Shown here piece by piece: positions 1 through 8,381 of a DNA stretch of 64,000 bases. Each line of letters starts with the position of its first letter. The stretch's first letter is position 1. The notes below the pieces were generated by a model. The model made no database searches. It was not told where the DNA came from and saw only the letters and a program-made list of their open reading frames with translations. The stretch is from NCBI GenBank assembly GCA_003353845.1, contig PIVT01000009.1, positions 1 through 64,000 of the forward strand, read 5' to 3'. Origin of the DNA: Pseudomonadota bacterium. Lineage in GTDB: Bacteria > Myxococcota_A > UBA9160 > JADFDR01. The translations under genes and the position numbers were made by a program.

Positions 1-104
1 TCTAAATCCGTGCCTTTGGCCGATGAGCAGCCCGTCATGACCGCCGAGCTGAAAACCATTGCCAACATCAGGCCTAAGACTTTGACCCTATGAACCTTCT
101 TCAT
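1..104 (-). CDS. lipoprotein, N-terminal fragment (runs off left edge)
   Basis: Reading leftwards from an ATG at 104, the first 34 codons encode a textbook lipoprotein signal: a lysine/arginine-rich start (MKKVHRVK), a hydrophobic stretch, then the lipobox VMTGC and a Ser-rich linker. A GGAGAAG ribosome site lies about 8 bases upstream of the ATG. The rest of the gene lies beyond base 1, so its family cannot be named. An envelope lipoprotein is the only supportable call. Confidence 0.7.
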   Translation of the reverse strand, partial: MKKVHRVKVLGLMLAMVFSSAVMTGCSSAKGTDL

Positions 105-289
105 TTTCGACTTCTCCTACCCGTTAGCTTTCGCGTGAACCCGCGTGCTTCGGGAAATGGCAGGCTCGGCCTGCGATCATTTGAGACGGACGCCGTAGGG
201 CTGGCAGCCGTCAGAAAGGTCCGGGGAGTATAAGGGGTTTTCTGTAGAATTCGAGGCAGGACGCTTCCATTCGTCCTCTGGAGGATTAC

Positions 290-571
290 ATGCGTGTGGG
301 AATGCTCATCGTCGAATTCCAGTTGCCCGGATGCCACTCCCTCAAGGAAAAGCGCAGCCGTCTGGCGGGTCTGCGCGACCGCTTTGGCAAGCAAACCAAC
401 CTGGCGGTGTGTGAGAGCGATTTCCAAAATGAGCACCAGCGCGCCGAGTGGTCCTTCGTCGCCATCGGTTCCGAGCGCAAGGTCGTGGAACAGACTCTAC
501 GGAAGGTCGAAAACCACGTGGAGAGCCAGGTGGATGCCGTCATCATCAACATTCAAACCGACTGGATGTAG
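290..571 (+). CDS. DUF503 family protein (YlxP-like)
   Basis: This 93-residue protein has the length and pattern of the DUF503 family: an N-terminal beta strand (MRVGMLIVEFQLPG), the motif SLKEKRSRLAGLRDR at about 16-30, a central stretch NLAVCESD, and a C-terminal strand. The family's function is not established; members are often found near translation genes. Here it stands alone, preceded by a strong GGAGG site seven bases before the ATG. It converges on the next gene, 13 bases away, with no obvious terminator between them. Confidence 0.85.
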   Translation: MRVGMLIVEFQLPGCHSLKEKRSRLAGLRDRFGKQTNLAVCESDFQNEHQRAEWSFVAIGSERKVVEQTLRKVENHVESQVDAVIINIQTDWM

Positions 572-584
572 GCTGTTCGGAAGA

Positions 585-1061
585 TCAGGGGGCTGGAGTG
601 AGCACCATGAGGGGAATCTCGCGCTTAGACATCTCCGCGCGAACCTTGTACTCATCGAAGTCACTGTAGATCTCCACCAGACGAGGCCAGGCTTTTGCCA
701 CCTCCTCTGGGGAGGCCTCGTGGGCCTTCATCTCACGTACCGTGCTGCCAATCTGAATCTTGGCTGAGGGGTTGGCCTTGAGGTTGAAGTACCACTGAGG
801 GCTTTCGGCAAAGCCTCCTTTGGAGGCGACGATGACGACGTTCTCGCCATCTTCCAGGAAAAGAAGGGGCGTCGTTCGCTCCTTCCCAGACTTGCGCCCG
901 GTGACGGTCAAGAGTGCCACATCGGCTCCCTGCAAAAACTTGTTCCCGCGCTTGCCGCCGCTCTTCTTGTAAATCCACGTCTGCATCGAGGACATGAATT
1001 TAACGACGACGTTTCCCAAGGATTCCTGGAACGGACTGTAAGGCTTGATCTCGGCGGCCAT
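585..1061 (-). CDS. deazaflavin-dependent nitroreductase-family protein (Ddn/DUF385)
   Basis: At 158 residues it matches the small split-barrel F420-dependent reductases related to mycobacterial Ddn. The diagnostic patch TGRKSGKERTTPLLFLED lies at about 54-71, and the PQWYFNLKANPS stretch at 88-99 is typical of the family. Members use the deazaflavin F420 to reduce quinones, nitroaromatics or other hydrophobic compounds; the substrate here is unknown. The start is supported by a GGGAGAG site. With the luciferase-like gene at 2216-3286 it suggests that the organism makes F420. Confidence 0.85.
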   Translation of the reverse strand: MAAEIKPYSPFQESLGNVVVKFMSSMQTWIYKKSGGKRGNKFLQGADVALLTVTGRKSGKERTTPLLFLEDGENVVIVASKGGFAESPQWYFNLKANPSAKIQIGSTVREMKAHEASPEEVAKAWPRLVEIYSDFDEYKVRAEMSKREIPLMVLTPAP

Positions 1062-1175
1062 TTCTTCTCTCCCTTTCTTCTCTTCCGTGCACGGATCAAG
1101 AAAGAATAGGTAGCGAAGGGAGATAAACCAAGCGGTTTTCAGCGTTGGAATGCAGCGCGCGGCCCGCGAACGCTG

Positions 1176-1341
1176 CTAGGAGTGTGCACGGCAGAGGGAG
1201 TGCGTAGCCAACCGTGGAGACAGCCCGCTGGCAAGGCGCGAAAGTGCCGCCCTAGCGGGCTAGGGCAAGCTTTCGCAACGCCGCCAGAGGGATTGGATAC
1301 ACGGATGGATGCGTGCTTCCCTCTGCCGCGCACACTCCTAG
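1176..1341. repeat. 166 bp imperfect palindromic element
   Basis: Two 24-base arms (1176-1199 and 1318-1341) are inverted copies with one mismatch; each reads CTAGGAGTGTGC, one variable base, then CGGCAGAGGGA. Inside are further inverted pairs: AGCCCGCT near 1222 with AGCGGGCT near 1254, and GGCGCGAAAG near 1235 with CTTTCGCAACGCC near 1270. The whole unit could therefore fold into a long cruciform or RNA hairpin. It has no plausible protein. It sits between two genes and ends 7 bases before the stop of the next one. It looks like a miniature or REP-like element; no target-site duplication was identified. Confidence 0.65.
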
Positions 1342-1348
1342 GGGAGCG

Positions 1349-2131
1349 CTAGCGGATTAATACCCAGCTATCGCTCTTGCAATCCTTCTTGTTCATGGGA
1401 ACGGGCTTGCCATCGATGATGCAAAGAACCCGGGAATTGTCCGTAACGGCCGCTTGCTGCTTTCCCACCTGCGGCGAACCACCCCCTACTTTCTCCGCCA
1501 TATCCTTGGCCAAGGCGCTCAGGCCGGAATCCTCCGCAGGTTTCGTCTTGATCTCAGCCCGCATGGCATGAATAAGCGCATCGGCGTAGTTGAAATCCAA
1601 GCGCAAAGCGTTGGGATGCGAGCCCCGAGCCAGGGCCAAAAAGCCACCTGCTGGAAAAACAAAGGTGCGCGGCACGCCGGAGCCATTGGGCATGTGCTGG
1701 CGTGCCGCCCCCGGTTGGTCATCGGCATCCACCCGAATCATGACCATCTCGCGCGAAAGGGCCTCGACCTGAGGATCTAGAAAACTCCAACTCAAGGCTT
1801 TGCAATAGCCGCACCAGTCCGTCTCAATGACCAGCAGTACGGGCTTGTCCTCACGCAAAGCCCGATCCATGCCTGCGCTGTAGTCCTCCCAACGAATCAT
1901 CGATTCATCCCACACCGCTCCCTTGTGGTTGCGCTGCACGGGATAATCACGCGTGCTTTTTCCGGTGGAATTCAATCCGGAGGAACCCTGCCCACCCATG
2001 TCGCAGGCAGCGATCCCCAGTATCAGCAGAAGTGACACAAGCAAGCGCCCTCGCCAGCCAGCGAAATCAGGCTGGAAGACTTTAAAAGCGAAGGATGAGG
2101 GCCAACCTCTCAACTGCTTGATTGTGCTCAT
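1349..2131 (-). CDS. thioredoxin-fold lipoprotein with WCGYC active site
   Basis: The 260-residue product has a hydrophobic segment at about 29-42 ending in the lipobox GIAAC (Cys43), so it is probably anchored in the envelope. Residues 95-190 look like a DsbD-gamma/thioredoxin_7 domain: the redox pair is WCGYC (106-110) and the cis-proline loop is GVPRTFVF (152-159). A reducing or disulfide-exchange role in the periplasm is likely. The C-terminal 60 residues contain two extra cysteines (RVLCIIDG and KKDCKSD) not explained by the domain. The first 28 residues are long for a lipoprotein signal, so the true start may be further in. Confidence 0.75.
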   Translation of the reverse strand: MSTIKQLRGWPSSFAFKVFQPDFAGWRGRLLVSLLLILGIAACDMGGQGSSGLNSTGKSTRDYPVQRNHKGAVWDESMIRWEDYSAGMDRALREDKPVLLVIETDWCGYCKALSWSFLDPQVEALSREMVMIRVDADDQPGAARQHMPNGSGVPRTFVFPAGGFLALARGSHPNALRLDFNYADALIHAMRAEIKTKPAEDSGLSALAKDMAEKVGGGSPQVGKQQAAVTDNSRVLCIIDGKPVPMNKKDCKSDSWVLIR

Positions 2132-2215
2132 TCTTTAATCAACGGTGTTTTCGCTATAGAACTTGACGTTCCGGGCGCGGAAACCGGCGATTTCAAGCCG
2201 TGGAAGACTGAAATC

Positions 2216-3286
2216 TCAGCCAGACGAACTCGATGGGGACGAACCGTGCAGCACCGCAATGGCCTTGGCGGCCTCACCATCCAACTGTGGATCATGGGGC
2301 AGCGGAAACGTGATTCGCGTAGCCAACTCTCCGTACCAGCGCTTCAGCTCTTCCGCGATTTGTGCATAGCTGGCGCTGGGAACAAAGGCGTCCAGCATCT
2401 CGTCATCGACGATTCCTTTCATCTCCGCCCATTTGTTTTCGCGCGTCAAGGCCCGCAACTGCGCCCCGCGCTCTTCCCAACCAAAGAGTTCGAGGCTCGG
2501 CCAATAGGACGGTGTTGAATACAAGAAGGCCAGCAGTTCGCGCTGATTCTCTCGCTCCACGTTTACCGCAGCCTCGTCCACGCCCGTGGCAATGGGGGGC
2601 GCGATCATCAATTCCACATCTTGCAGTTCACGTCCCGCGCGGACTGCACCTTTCTCCAATCGCGGAAGAATTGTCTCGCGGATATAACGCGGCGCCGAAT
2701 TGGTGGGGTGGGTAATCAAGCGATCCGCCACCTCCCCCGCCAGGGCCGTCATCTTCGGGCCCACGGCACCCAGGGCAATCGGGATCTTCGGCTGCTCTAG
2801 CGGACCCGGATTAAAGAAGGGTTGAAGCCGCGTGAAGTTGTAACTCTCACCGCGAAAATCCAGCGGAACCCCTTCTTGGAAGCTGGTAAAGATGGCGCGC
2901 AGGGAATTCACGTACTCCCGCATGCGAGGCACGGGTGGGGTCCAAGGCGTGCTGTAGCGCCCTTCAATATTGCCTTTGACCTGAGAGCCCAAGCCGAGTT
3001 CAAAACGCCCGCCCGACAAGCGCTGTAAATCCCAACTGGCAATGGCCGTCACCATGGGACTGCGCGGGAAAGCCACCAACACACCAGTCGCCACCTTGAG
3101 GCGCGTCGTGGCGCGCAAGGCCAGGGCCGACAGCAACAAGGCATCGTGCAGCGCTTCGGGAATATTGAGCCCGTCATAGCCCATGGCTTCAGCGCGCAGG
3201 GCGTGGGCTTCGATGGACCCGGGGCCGAGGTTTTGGTCTGTGGGCGCATATACCTGAAACACGGGGAACACCTCCAGGCGGACCAT
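2216..3286 (-). CDS. F420-dependent luciferase-like oxidoreductase (TIGR03617-type)
   Basis: This 356-residue luciferase-like monooxygenase-family protein matches the F420-dependent TIGR03617 group closely. Visible family stretches are AMGYDGLNIPEALHD, the block FPRSPMVTAIASWDLQRLSG, GLGSQVKGNIEGRY, and LAGEVADRLITHPTNS followed by PRYIRETILPRLE. These enzymes use reduced F420 in an (alpha/beta)8 barrel; the substrate is not known. The frame stays open upstream to 3439, but conservation begins at MVRLEVFPVF, so the ATG at 3286 was chosen even though no clear ribosome site precedes it. It is divergent from the moxR operon. Confidence 0.8.
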   Translation of the reverse strand: MVRLEVFPVFQVYAPTDQNLGPGSIEAHALRAEAMGYDGLNIPEALHDALLLSALALRATTRLKVATGVLVAFPRSPMVTAIASWDLQRLSGGRFELGLGSQVKGNIEGRYSTPWTPPVPRMREYVNSLRAIFTSFQEGVPLDFRGESYNFTRLQPFFNPGPLEQPKIPIALGAVGPKMTALAGEVADRLITHPTNSAPRYIRETILPRLEKGAVRAGRELQDVELMIAPPIATGVDEAAVNVERENQRELLAFLYSTPSYWPSLELFGWEERGAQLRALTRENKWAEMKGIVDDEMLDAFVPSASYAQIAEELKRWYGELATRITFPLPHDPQLDGEAAKAIAVLHGSSPSSSSG

Positions 3287-3369
3287 AGCATCGAGATTGC
3301 AAGGGAGGTGAAATTCAGCTCCAGGCGCTTTAGCAATACAGCGTCGAGCAAGGTAGACTCGCCCTTCGA

Positions 3370-3417
3370 CCCTGGATTTTGCTTCAGGGCTTTTGTATCC
3401 CCGCTGTTTTGTCGGGG
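3370..3417 (+). promoter_or_regulatory. two small hairpins in the moxR leader region
   Basis: CCCTG at 3370-3374 pairs with CAGGG at 3385-3389 and is followed by CTTTTG. CCCCG at 3399-3403 pairs with CGGGG at 3413-3417, 20 bases before the moxR start. They may form a leader or attenuator in the Bat operon transcript, but the stems are short and this is only a structural observation. Confidence 0.3.
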
Positions 3418-3437
3418 CAGATGAGTGAGGAGGATGC

Positions 3438-4424
3438 ATGCAAGACGGAAAATTGTGGACCGAAAAAGTTCGTCGAGAAGTTCAAAAGGCGATCATTGGT
3501 CAAGACGTTGTCATCGAGCGTTGCCTGGTCGCGCTCTTGGCCAATGGGCACGTTCTCTTGGAAGGCATGCCCGGTCTCGCCAAGACTCTATTGATTCGCA
3601 GTTTAGGCACAGCCATGGGCTTGGACTTTGAGCGGGTTCAGTTCACGCCCGACCTTTTGCCAAGCGACGTCGTCGGCACCATGGTCTTCCAACCCAAGGA
3701 CGGCGAGTTCGGCGTCCACCTGGGTCCCATCTTCGCCAACCTGGTATTGGCCGACGAGATCAATCGCGCGCCCGCCAAAGTGCAAAGCGCCTTGCTCGAA
3801 GCCATGCAAGAACGCCAGGTGACCATTGGTGGCACCTCGCACCCCTTGCCCAAACCCTTCCTGGTCATGGCCACCCAAAACCCTGTGGAGCAAGAGGGCA
3901 CCTACCCCTTGCCCGAGGCCCAGACCGATCGTTTCCTCTTCAAACTTCTCGTCGACTATCCCCAAGAACACGAAGAACGTGAGATGATGGATCGCTGGGG
4001 CAAGCTGACCAGCGAACCGGAGTTAATCGCCGTGTCTTCGGGTGAGGAGTTACTGGCCTTGCGCGCGCAAGTGGAGCAAGTGCATGTCAGTGAGGAGTTG
4101 AAAGCCTATATGCTGGCGCTGGTGCGCGCCTCGCGTGAGCTTTCGAACTCGCCCCCGAATTCAACCGAGCCCCCGCTCCTGTCTTTTGGCGCGTCGCCAC
4201 GAGCCTCACTATCGCTGATCCAAGCCAGCCGAGCGCAGGCCTGGATGCGCGACCAGGATTTTGCCACACCCGAGTTGGTGCAGGACGTTTTCTTTGACGC
4301 CTTGCGCCATCGCGTCGCCCTCACTTTCGAAGCCGAAGCCGAGGGCATGACGGCCGACAGTGTGCTGCAACGCGTCTTGGACTCCACTCCCGTGCCCGCC
4401 CAAGCGCATCGAGCCGAGGCGTAA
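3438..4424 (+). CDS. moxR: MoxR-family AAA+ ATPase of the Bat operon
   Basis: A 328-residue MoxR AAA+ ATPase. Walker A is GMPGLAKT (43-50), Walker B LVLADEINRA (102-111) and sensor 1 MATQNP (144-149), followed by the family motif EGTYPLPEAQTDRF. MoxR proteins act as chaperone-like ATPases that assemble or activate partner proteins carrying von Willebrand A domains. It is the first gene of a five-gene plus-strand run (moxR, DUF58, batA, batB-batC, batD-batE) with overlaps or gaps of at most 2 bases, so co-transcription is very likely. A GAGGAGG site precedes the ATG. Confidence 0.95.
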   Translation: MQDGKLWTEKVRREVQKAIIGQDVVIERCLVALLANGHVLLEGMPGLAKTLLIRSLGTAMGLDFERVQFTPDLLPSDVVGTMVFQPKDGEFGVHLGPIFANLVLADEINRAPAKVQSALLEAMQERQVTIGGTSHPLPKPFLVMATQNPVEQEGTYPLPEAQTDRFLFKLLVDYPQEHEEREMMDRWGKLTSEPELIAVSSGEELLALRAQVEQVHVSEELKAYMLALVRASRELSNSPPNSTEPPLLSFGASPRASLSLIQASRAQAWMRDQDFATPELVQDVFFDALRHRVALTFEAEAEGMTADSVLQRVLDSTPVPAQAHRAEA

Positions 4425-4426
4425 TC

Positions 4427-5308
4427 TTGCCCGTTACGCCCTACCAATTGCTGCGCAAGTTGGAATGGCGCGTGCGTCACACCGCCGATGCCATGTTCAC
4501 CGGCGAGTATCGCTCTGCGTTCCGCGGACGCGGGCGCGAGTTCGATCAAGTCGTGAAACACGAATACGGCGATGATGTGCGCGACATCGATTGGAACGTC
4601 ACCGCACGCCGCGGCGAGCTCTATCGCAAGAAGTTCATCGAGGAACGCGAGCTGACCACGGTATTGCTCTTCGACGACTCGCTCTCCTTGCAATTCGGTT
4701 CGGGCCAGTCTTCCAAGCGCGAGGCCCTCTTGGAAATGGCGGGACTCTTTGCCCTGCTCTCGGCAGGCAATCGCGATCGCATGGGTTTCTGGCATGCCAC
4801 GCCCCAAGGAGAAGCGCATCAAGAGCCTGTGCGCGGGCGCAATCGCATCGTGATGACGGCGGCGCGCTTACTCAACCAACCCATTCCCAAGATCGAAGAC
4901 GGCGGTGAGGTCGAGATCGATTGGAAGCTCTTCTATCGCGCCTTCCCGCGACACAGTCTGGTGATCTGGTTGGGTGATTTTGCACCGGGTCCCATTCCAC
5001 CGGGCTGGGCGGCCTTGCGCAGGCGCTATCAAGTGATCGGCGTGCGCGTGGACGACCCCTGGGAGCGCGAGTTGCCCAAAGGAGGCCAACTCAACGCCCT
5101 GGATCCCGCCAGCGGTGATTTGATTCCTTTTGATCTCAACGCACGCGCCAACCGACGCCGCCACCAAGCGTGGGTAGAAGAACGCGAGCAAACCTTTCAA
5201 GCCCTCTTCCCTGCCGCAACCCAACGCCTGGCCGTTAGTGCGGGAGAAGATCTGTTAGAGGCCTTGGTCCGATTCTTTCACACCCGCATGCATCAGAGGA
5301 AGTTGTGA
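4427..5308 (+). CDS. DUF58 domain protein of the Bat operon
   Basis: This 293-residue protein carries the DUF58 signature GRGREFDQV, KHEYGDDVRDIDWNVTAR (34-61) and continues into a vWA-like half (TTVLLFDDSLSLQFG at about 77-91). DUF58 proteins accompany MoxR in nearly all Bat-type operons and probably bind a partner for the ATPase. The start is a TTG two bases after the moxR stop; no later in-frame start would keep the N terminus. Its end overlaps the next gene by 4 bases, which suggests translational coupling. Confidence 0.9.
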   Translation: MPVTPYQLLRKLEWRVRHTADAMFTGEYRSAFRGRGREFDQVVKHEYGDDVRDIDWNVTARRGELYRKKFIEERELTTVLLFDDSLSLQFGSGQSSKREALLEMAGLFALLSAGNRDRMGFWHATPQGEAHQEPVRGRNRIVMTAARLLNQPIPKIEDGGEVEIDWKLFYRAFPRHSLVIWLGDFAPGPIPPGWAALRRRYQVIGVRVDDPWERELPKGGQLNALDPASGDLIPFDLNARANRRRHQAWVEEREQTFQALFPAATQRLAVSAGEDLLEALVRFFHTRMHQRKL

Positions 5309-6384
5309 TCCCGGCAGAACTTGCAAGCCAGGTGGCCGCGGAGGCCAGTGAGATCGGCGGGCTGGGGCTCGGCGGCTGGATCCTGCGCGATCCGGTCTGG
5401 CTGTTCCTCCTGCTCTTGCTTCCTCTCTTTCGCCTGCTGCGCTCCCGGCGCAGCCAAGAAGTCCTGGTGCTGCCCTTCGTCGCGCACTGGGCAGCGGCGC
5501 ATGATTTAAAACGCTCCCCCCTGGCTCAAGTGCTTGTGATCCTGGGACTCGTGCTCCTCACCCTGGCCATGGCTCGTCCGCAGCGCGTCGAAGAGCGGCA
5601 CTTTGTGGAGCAAGAGGGCTACGACATCGTCTTGGCCATCGATTTATCGGGCAGCATGTTGGCCGAAGATTACAAGCGCATGGGCAAGCGCATCAATCGC
5701 ATTCAAGCCATTGTCCCCATCATCGAAGCCTTCATGGAACGCCGCGCCAACGACCGCATCGGCGTTGTCGCCTTTGGCGGCCGGGCCTACACCCTGGCAC
5801 CTTTGAGTTTTGACCATGCCTGGCTGCGCAACCAAGTGTCGCGCTTGCGCGTGGGCTTGGTGGAAGACGGCACCGCCATTGGTGATGCCTTGGCCCTGGC
5901 CGTATCTCGTTTGGGACAAGCCGACCGCGAGCAGGCGGGCAAACGCCTCGGCGGCTTCATTATCTTACTCACCGATGGTGCGAATAATTCGGGCAGCATT
6001 CTCCCCGCCCAAGCCGCTGAGCTGGCCGCCGCCAAGGGCATACCCGTGTACACCATCGGTGCCGGGCGAGAAGGCTTGGTGCCCATGCCCGTGTACAACG
6101 AACAAGGACAACTGCTGGGCTACCGCAATGTGATGTCGGACCTGGATGAAGCCACGCTCCAGGCCATCGCCAAAGCGACGGACGGTGCCTACTACCGCGC
6201 CATGGATGCCGACACAATCGACGAAGCCTTTGCCGCCATCGATCAGTCCAATAAAATTGAATTTGAAGCCAAATCGAATTTAACGGCCCACGAATTATAT
6301 CCCTTCATGGCCTGGCCTGGCCTGGCCTGCACCGCCCTGGCCTACGCCCTGGCGCGCCCGGGTGCCAAGGAGGGTGAGGCATGA
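5305..6384 (+). CDS. batA: BatA, membrane-anchored von Willebrand A protein
   Basis: This 359-residue protein has the BatA layout: two N-terminal membrane segments (about 31-45 and 74-91), a vWA domain with intact metal-ion site DLSGSM (113-118) and the partner motifs (TAIGDALALA, LLTDGANNSG), and a C-terminal membrane segment near 333-350. It probably displays the vWA domain at the inner membrane. It starts with GTG, overlapping the DUF58 gene by 4 bases, and overlaps batB by 4 bases. The role of Bat proteins in aerotolerance or envelope stress is known from the family; the partner here is not. Confidence 0.93.
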   Translation: MIPAELASQVAAEASEIGGLGLGGWILRDPVWLFLLLLLPLFRLLRSRRSQEVLVLPFVAHWAAAHDLKRSPLAQVLVILGLVLLTLAMARPQRVEERHFVEQEGYDIVLAIDLSGSMLAEDYKRMGKRINRIQAIVPIIEAFMERRANDRIGVVAFGGRAYTLAPLSFDHAWLRNQVSRLRVGLVEDGTAIGDALALAVSRLGQADREQAGKRLGGFIILLTDGANNSGSILPAQAAELAAAKGIPVYTIGAGREGLVPMPVYNEQGQLLGYRNVMSDLDEATLQAIAKATDGAYYRAMDADTIDEAFAAIDQSNKIEFEAKSNLTAHELYPFMAWPGLACTALAYALARPGAKEGEA

Positions 6385-8381
6385 GCGTGTTCCAAACCCT
6401 GAGCTCCCTGTTCAGCGCCCTCTTCGGACCCGAGGTTGGCACAGCGCAGTGGGCGAGTTCGCAGTGGCTGGCCTTTACCCCTCTTTTATTGCTGCTGATT
6501 TGGTTGTCCTTCCGCCGAGCGCGCGGAGCTTCCTCCAATCGCCAGCTTCCGCGCGCCACTCGTCTGTGGACCGACGCCGATGGCATCAGCACCAAACCGC
6601 CCTTGATACGTCATCGGAAAATCCGCGGGGTCTTTTTCAGCCTTGGGATTTTGCTCACCCTCCTGGCCCTGTGCCGACCGCAGTGGGGGCAAATTGAAGA
6701 AGTCAGCTTCGACCAACAGCGCGAAATCGTCATCGGACTCGATCTCTCGCAAAGCATGTTGACCGAGGACATCCCTCCGACACGCTTGGAGCGCTCTAAA
6801 CTGTTGATTGGCTCCTTGCTCGACCAATTAAAGGGCGAGCGCGTGGGGTTGGCCCTGTTTGCCGGCACCGCCTTTTTACAAAGCCCCTTGAGTGCCGACC
6901 ACGAAGTCCTTCGCGACCTGTTAGTGGACTTGGATCCCTCCTTTTTGCCCCAAGGAGGCACGCGCTACGAGGCACTCTTGCAAACAGCCCTGGAGGCCTT
7001 CAGTCAAGACGGCGAAGCCGATCGTTTCTTGGTGATTTTGAGCGATGGCGAAGCCCATGAAGAAAACTGGCGCGCCTACCTCCCCAAGCTGCGTGAACGC
7101 GACATCCACGTGCTCGGCCTGGGTGTGGGAACCAGCGAGGGAGCCCTCGTGCCCGGTCCAAACGGCGGGCTACTCAAAGATGCTCGCGGCGCTGCTGTGC
7201 TAAGCCGCTTACAACCCGCCACCCTGCAAGCCCTGGCCAAGGAAACCAAAGGGTTTTACCGGGAAGCCTCGGTATGGGTGGACATCGCGCAACTCGTCGA
7301 ACAGAGTGTGGCGCAAGGCGCCAAGGGTGAGTTCATCGACAAACGACAATCGAAGCTGCACGACCGTTTCCAACTCTTTCTGGCACCGGCGCTGCTCTTT
7401 CTCTTTCTAAGTTACCTGTGGGAGTTTCCGGTGGTGTGCGTGGCGCGCCACCTACGCGTAGGTGGCGGCGTAGCTGACGGCGTAGCTGGCCGCGACAAAG
7501 CGGCGAGCCTTCTGCTTTTCCTGGCACTTTCTTCCTTCCTGGTTTCATCGCAAGCGGCACAGGCCCAATCGCCAGCCGAAGCGCCGCCGCCTCCAAGCAG
7601 CTTGGAAACCCTGGTTGGCGAACTCGCCAATAAAGAACAACTACGGGCCGAGGACTACGGCGCACTGGCACAAGAGAGTTTGAACTTCGCGTCGCAGCCT
7701 CCCGCTAGCGCCCAAGCGAGCTTGGGGGGTGTGATCCAAGACGGCCTGACTGCCGTCGACCGTGGCGAATACAGCGACCCCGAAGCCCTGCCCTGGGATG
7801 AACTACGACGCGCACTCTTGCAATTGCAAGAACAGGAAAAACAAAAGCAAGAGCAACAGCAAAGCCAAGAGGGCGATTCCGGCCAGGAGCCCCAAGAGAA
7901 TCAAGAGGGCGAAGCGGGAGAACAGCAAGAGGGAGGGGAGCAAGGCCAGGAGTCCTCGGACGGAGAGTCGCAAGAAGGCGAACAGGAGGGAGAGTCCTCT
8001 TCCGGCGAACCGAGCGAGGACGAGTCCTCCAGTGACAGCAGCGGCTCTTCAGAGGAACAGGAAGGCGAGGACGGGGAACCGAAGCCCATGCAGTCGGAAG
8101 AAGCGGGACTCGGGGAACTGGCGGAAGAAGATTCGGAAGGCGATGACTCTTCCAGCGAACCCGAAGTGGAACCGGAAGAGCAGCAGGAGCAAACCCGCAT
8201 GGTGGGCGGCAAGCAGGGTTCCCAAGATGAGTTTGCCAACGAGAACCCTGAATTGGCAGGTACCTTGGGAAAATTGGAGCGCGTGCAGGATCGCGATGCA
8301 CCCGCTGTTTTGTTTGAACGCATGCGCGATCAAGACGGTCAAGGAAAGCGAACACCCGAAGCTGAGGGGAAGAACTGGTGA
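6381..8381 (+). CDS. batB: BatB-BatC fusion, vWA membrane protein with long acidic tail
   Basis: Residues 1-350 are a BatB protein: N-terminal membrane segments (about 30-44 and 84-98), a vWA domain with DLSQSM (121-126), and a C-terminal membrane segment near 333-349 where BatB normally ends. The frame then runs on through a short Gly/Val/Arg linker encoded by a palindrome, a second signal-like hydrophobic segment (LLLFLALSSFLVSSQA, about 377-392) and a 280-residue domain. That domain has an extremely Glu/Gln/Ser-rich stretch (about 480-620) and ends in DAPAVLFERMRDQDGQG...KNW, like a BatC tail but without its TPR repeats. The next gene overlaps by 4 bases. Confidence 0.88.
   Translation: MSVFQTLSSLFSALFGPEVGTAQWASSQWLAFTPLLLLLIWLSFRRARGASSNRQLPRATRLWTDADGISTKPPLIRHRKIRGVFFSLGILLTLLALCRPQWGQIEEVSFDQQREIVIGLDLSQSMLTEDIPPTRLERSKLLIGSLLDQLKGERVGLALFAGTAFLQSPLSADHEVLRDLLVDLDPSFLPQGGTRYEALLQTALEAFSQDGEADRFLVILSDGEAHEENWRAYLPKLRERDIHVLGLGVGTSEGALVPGPNGGLLKDARGAAVLSRLQPATLQALAKETKGFYREASVWVDIAQLVEQSVAQGAKGEFIDKRQSKLHDRFQLFLAPALLFLFLSYLWEFPVVCVARHLRVGGGVADGVAGRDKAASLLLFLALSSFLVSSQAAQAQSPAEAPPPPSSLETLVGELANKEQLRAEDYGALAQESLNFASQPPASAQASLGGVIQDGLTAVDRGEYSDPEALPWDELRRALLQLQEQEKQKQEQQQSQEGDSGQEPQENQEGEAGEQQEGGEQGQESSDGESQEGEQEGESSSGEPSEDESSSDSSGSSEEQEGEDGEPKPMQSEEAGLGELAEEDSEGDDSSSEPEVEPEEQQEQTRMVGGKQGSQDEFANENPELAGTLGKLERVQDRDAPAVLFERMRDQDGQGKRTPEAEGKNW
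7446..7490. repeat. perfect 22 bp palindrome plus tandem 12-mers at the BatB-BatC joint
   Basis: CGCCACCTACG at 7446-7456 is followed directly by its exact reverse complement (7457-7467). Next come two 12-mers starting GGCGTAGCTG (7467-7478 and 7479-7490) that differ at one base. The block is 45 bases, in frame, and encodes the linker between the last BatB membrane segment and the second, signal-like segment. It looks like an inserted palindromic unit or a recombination scar that fused two genes. Confidence 0.7.

Noticed and set aside
1139-1333. Minus-strand frame of 64 codons
   Set aside because: It lies almost wholly within the 166 bp palindromic element and has no ribosome site.
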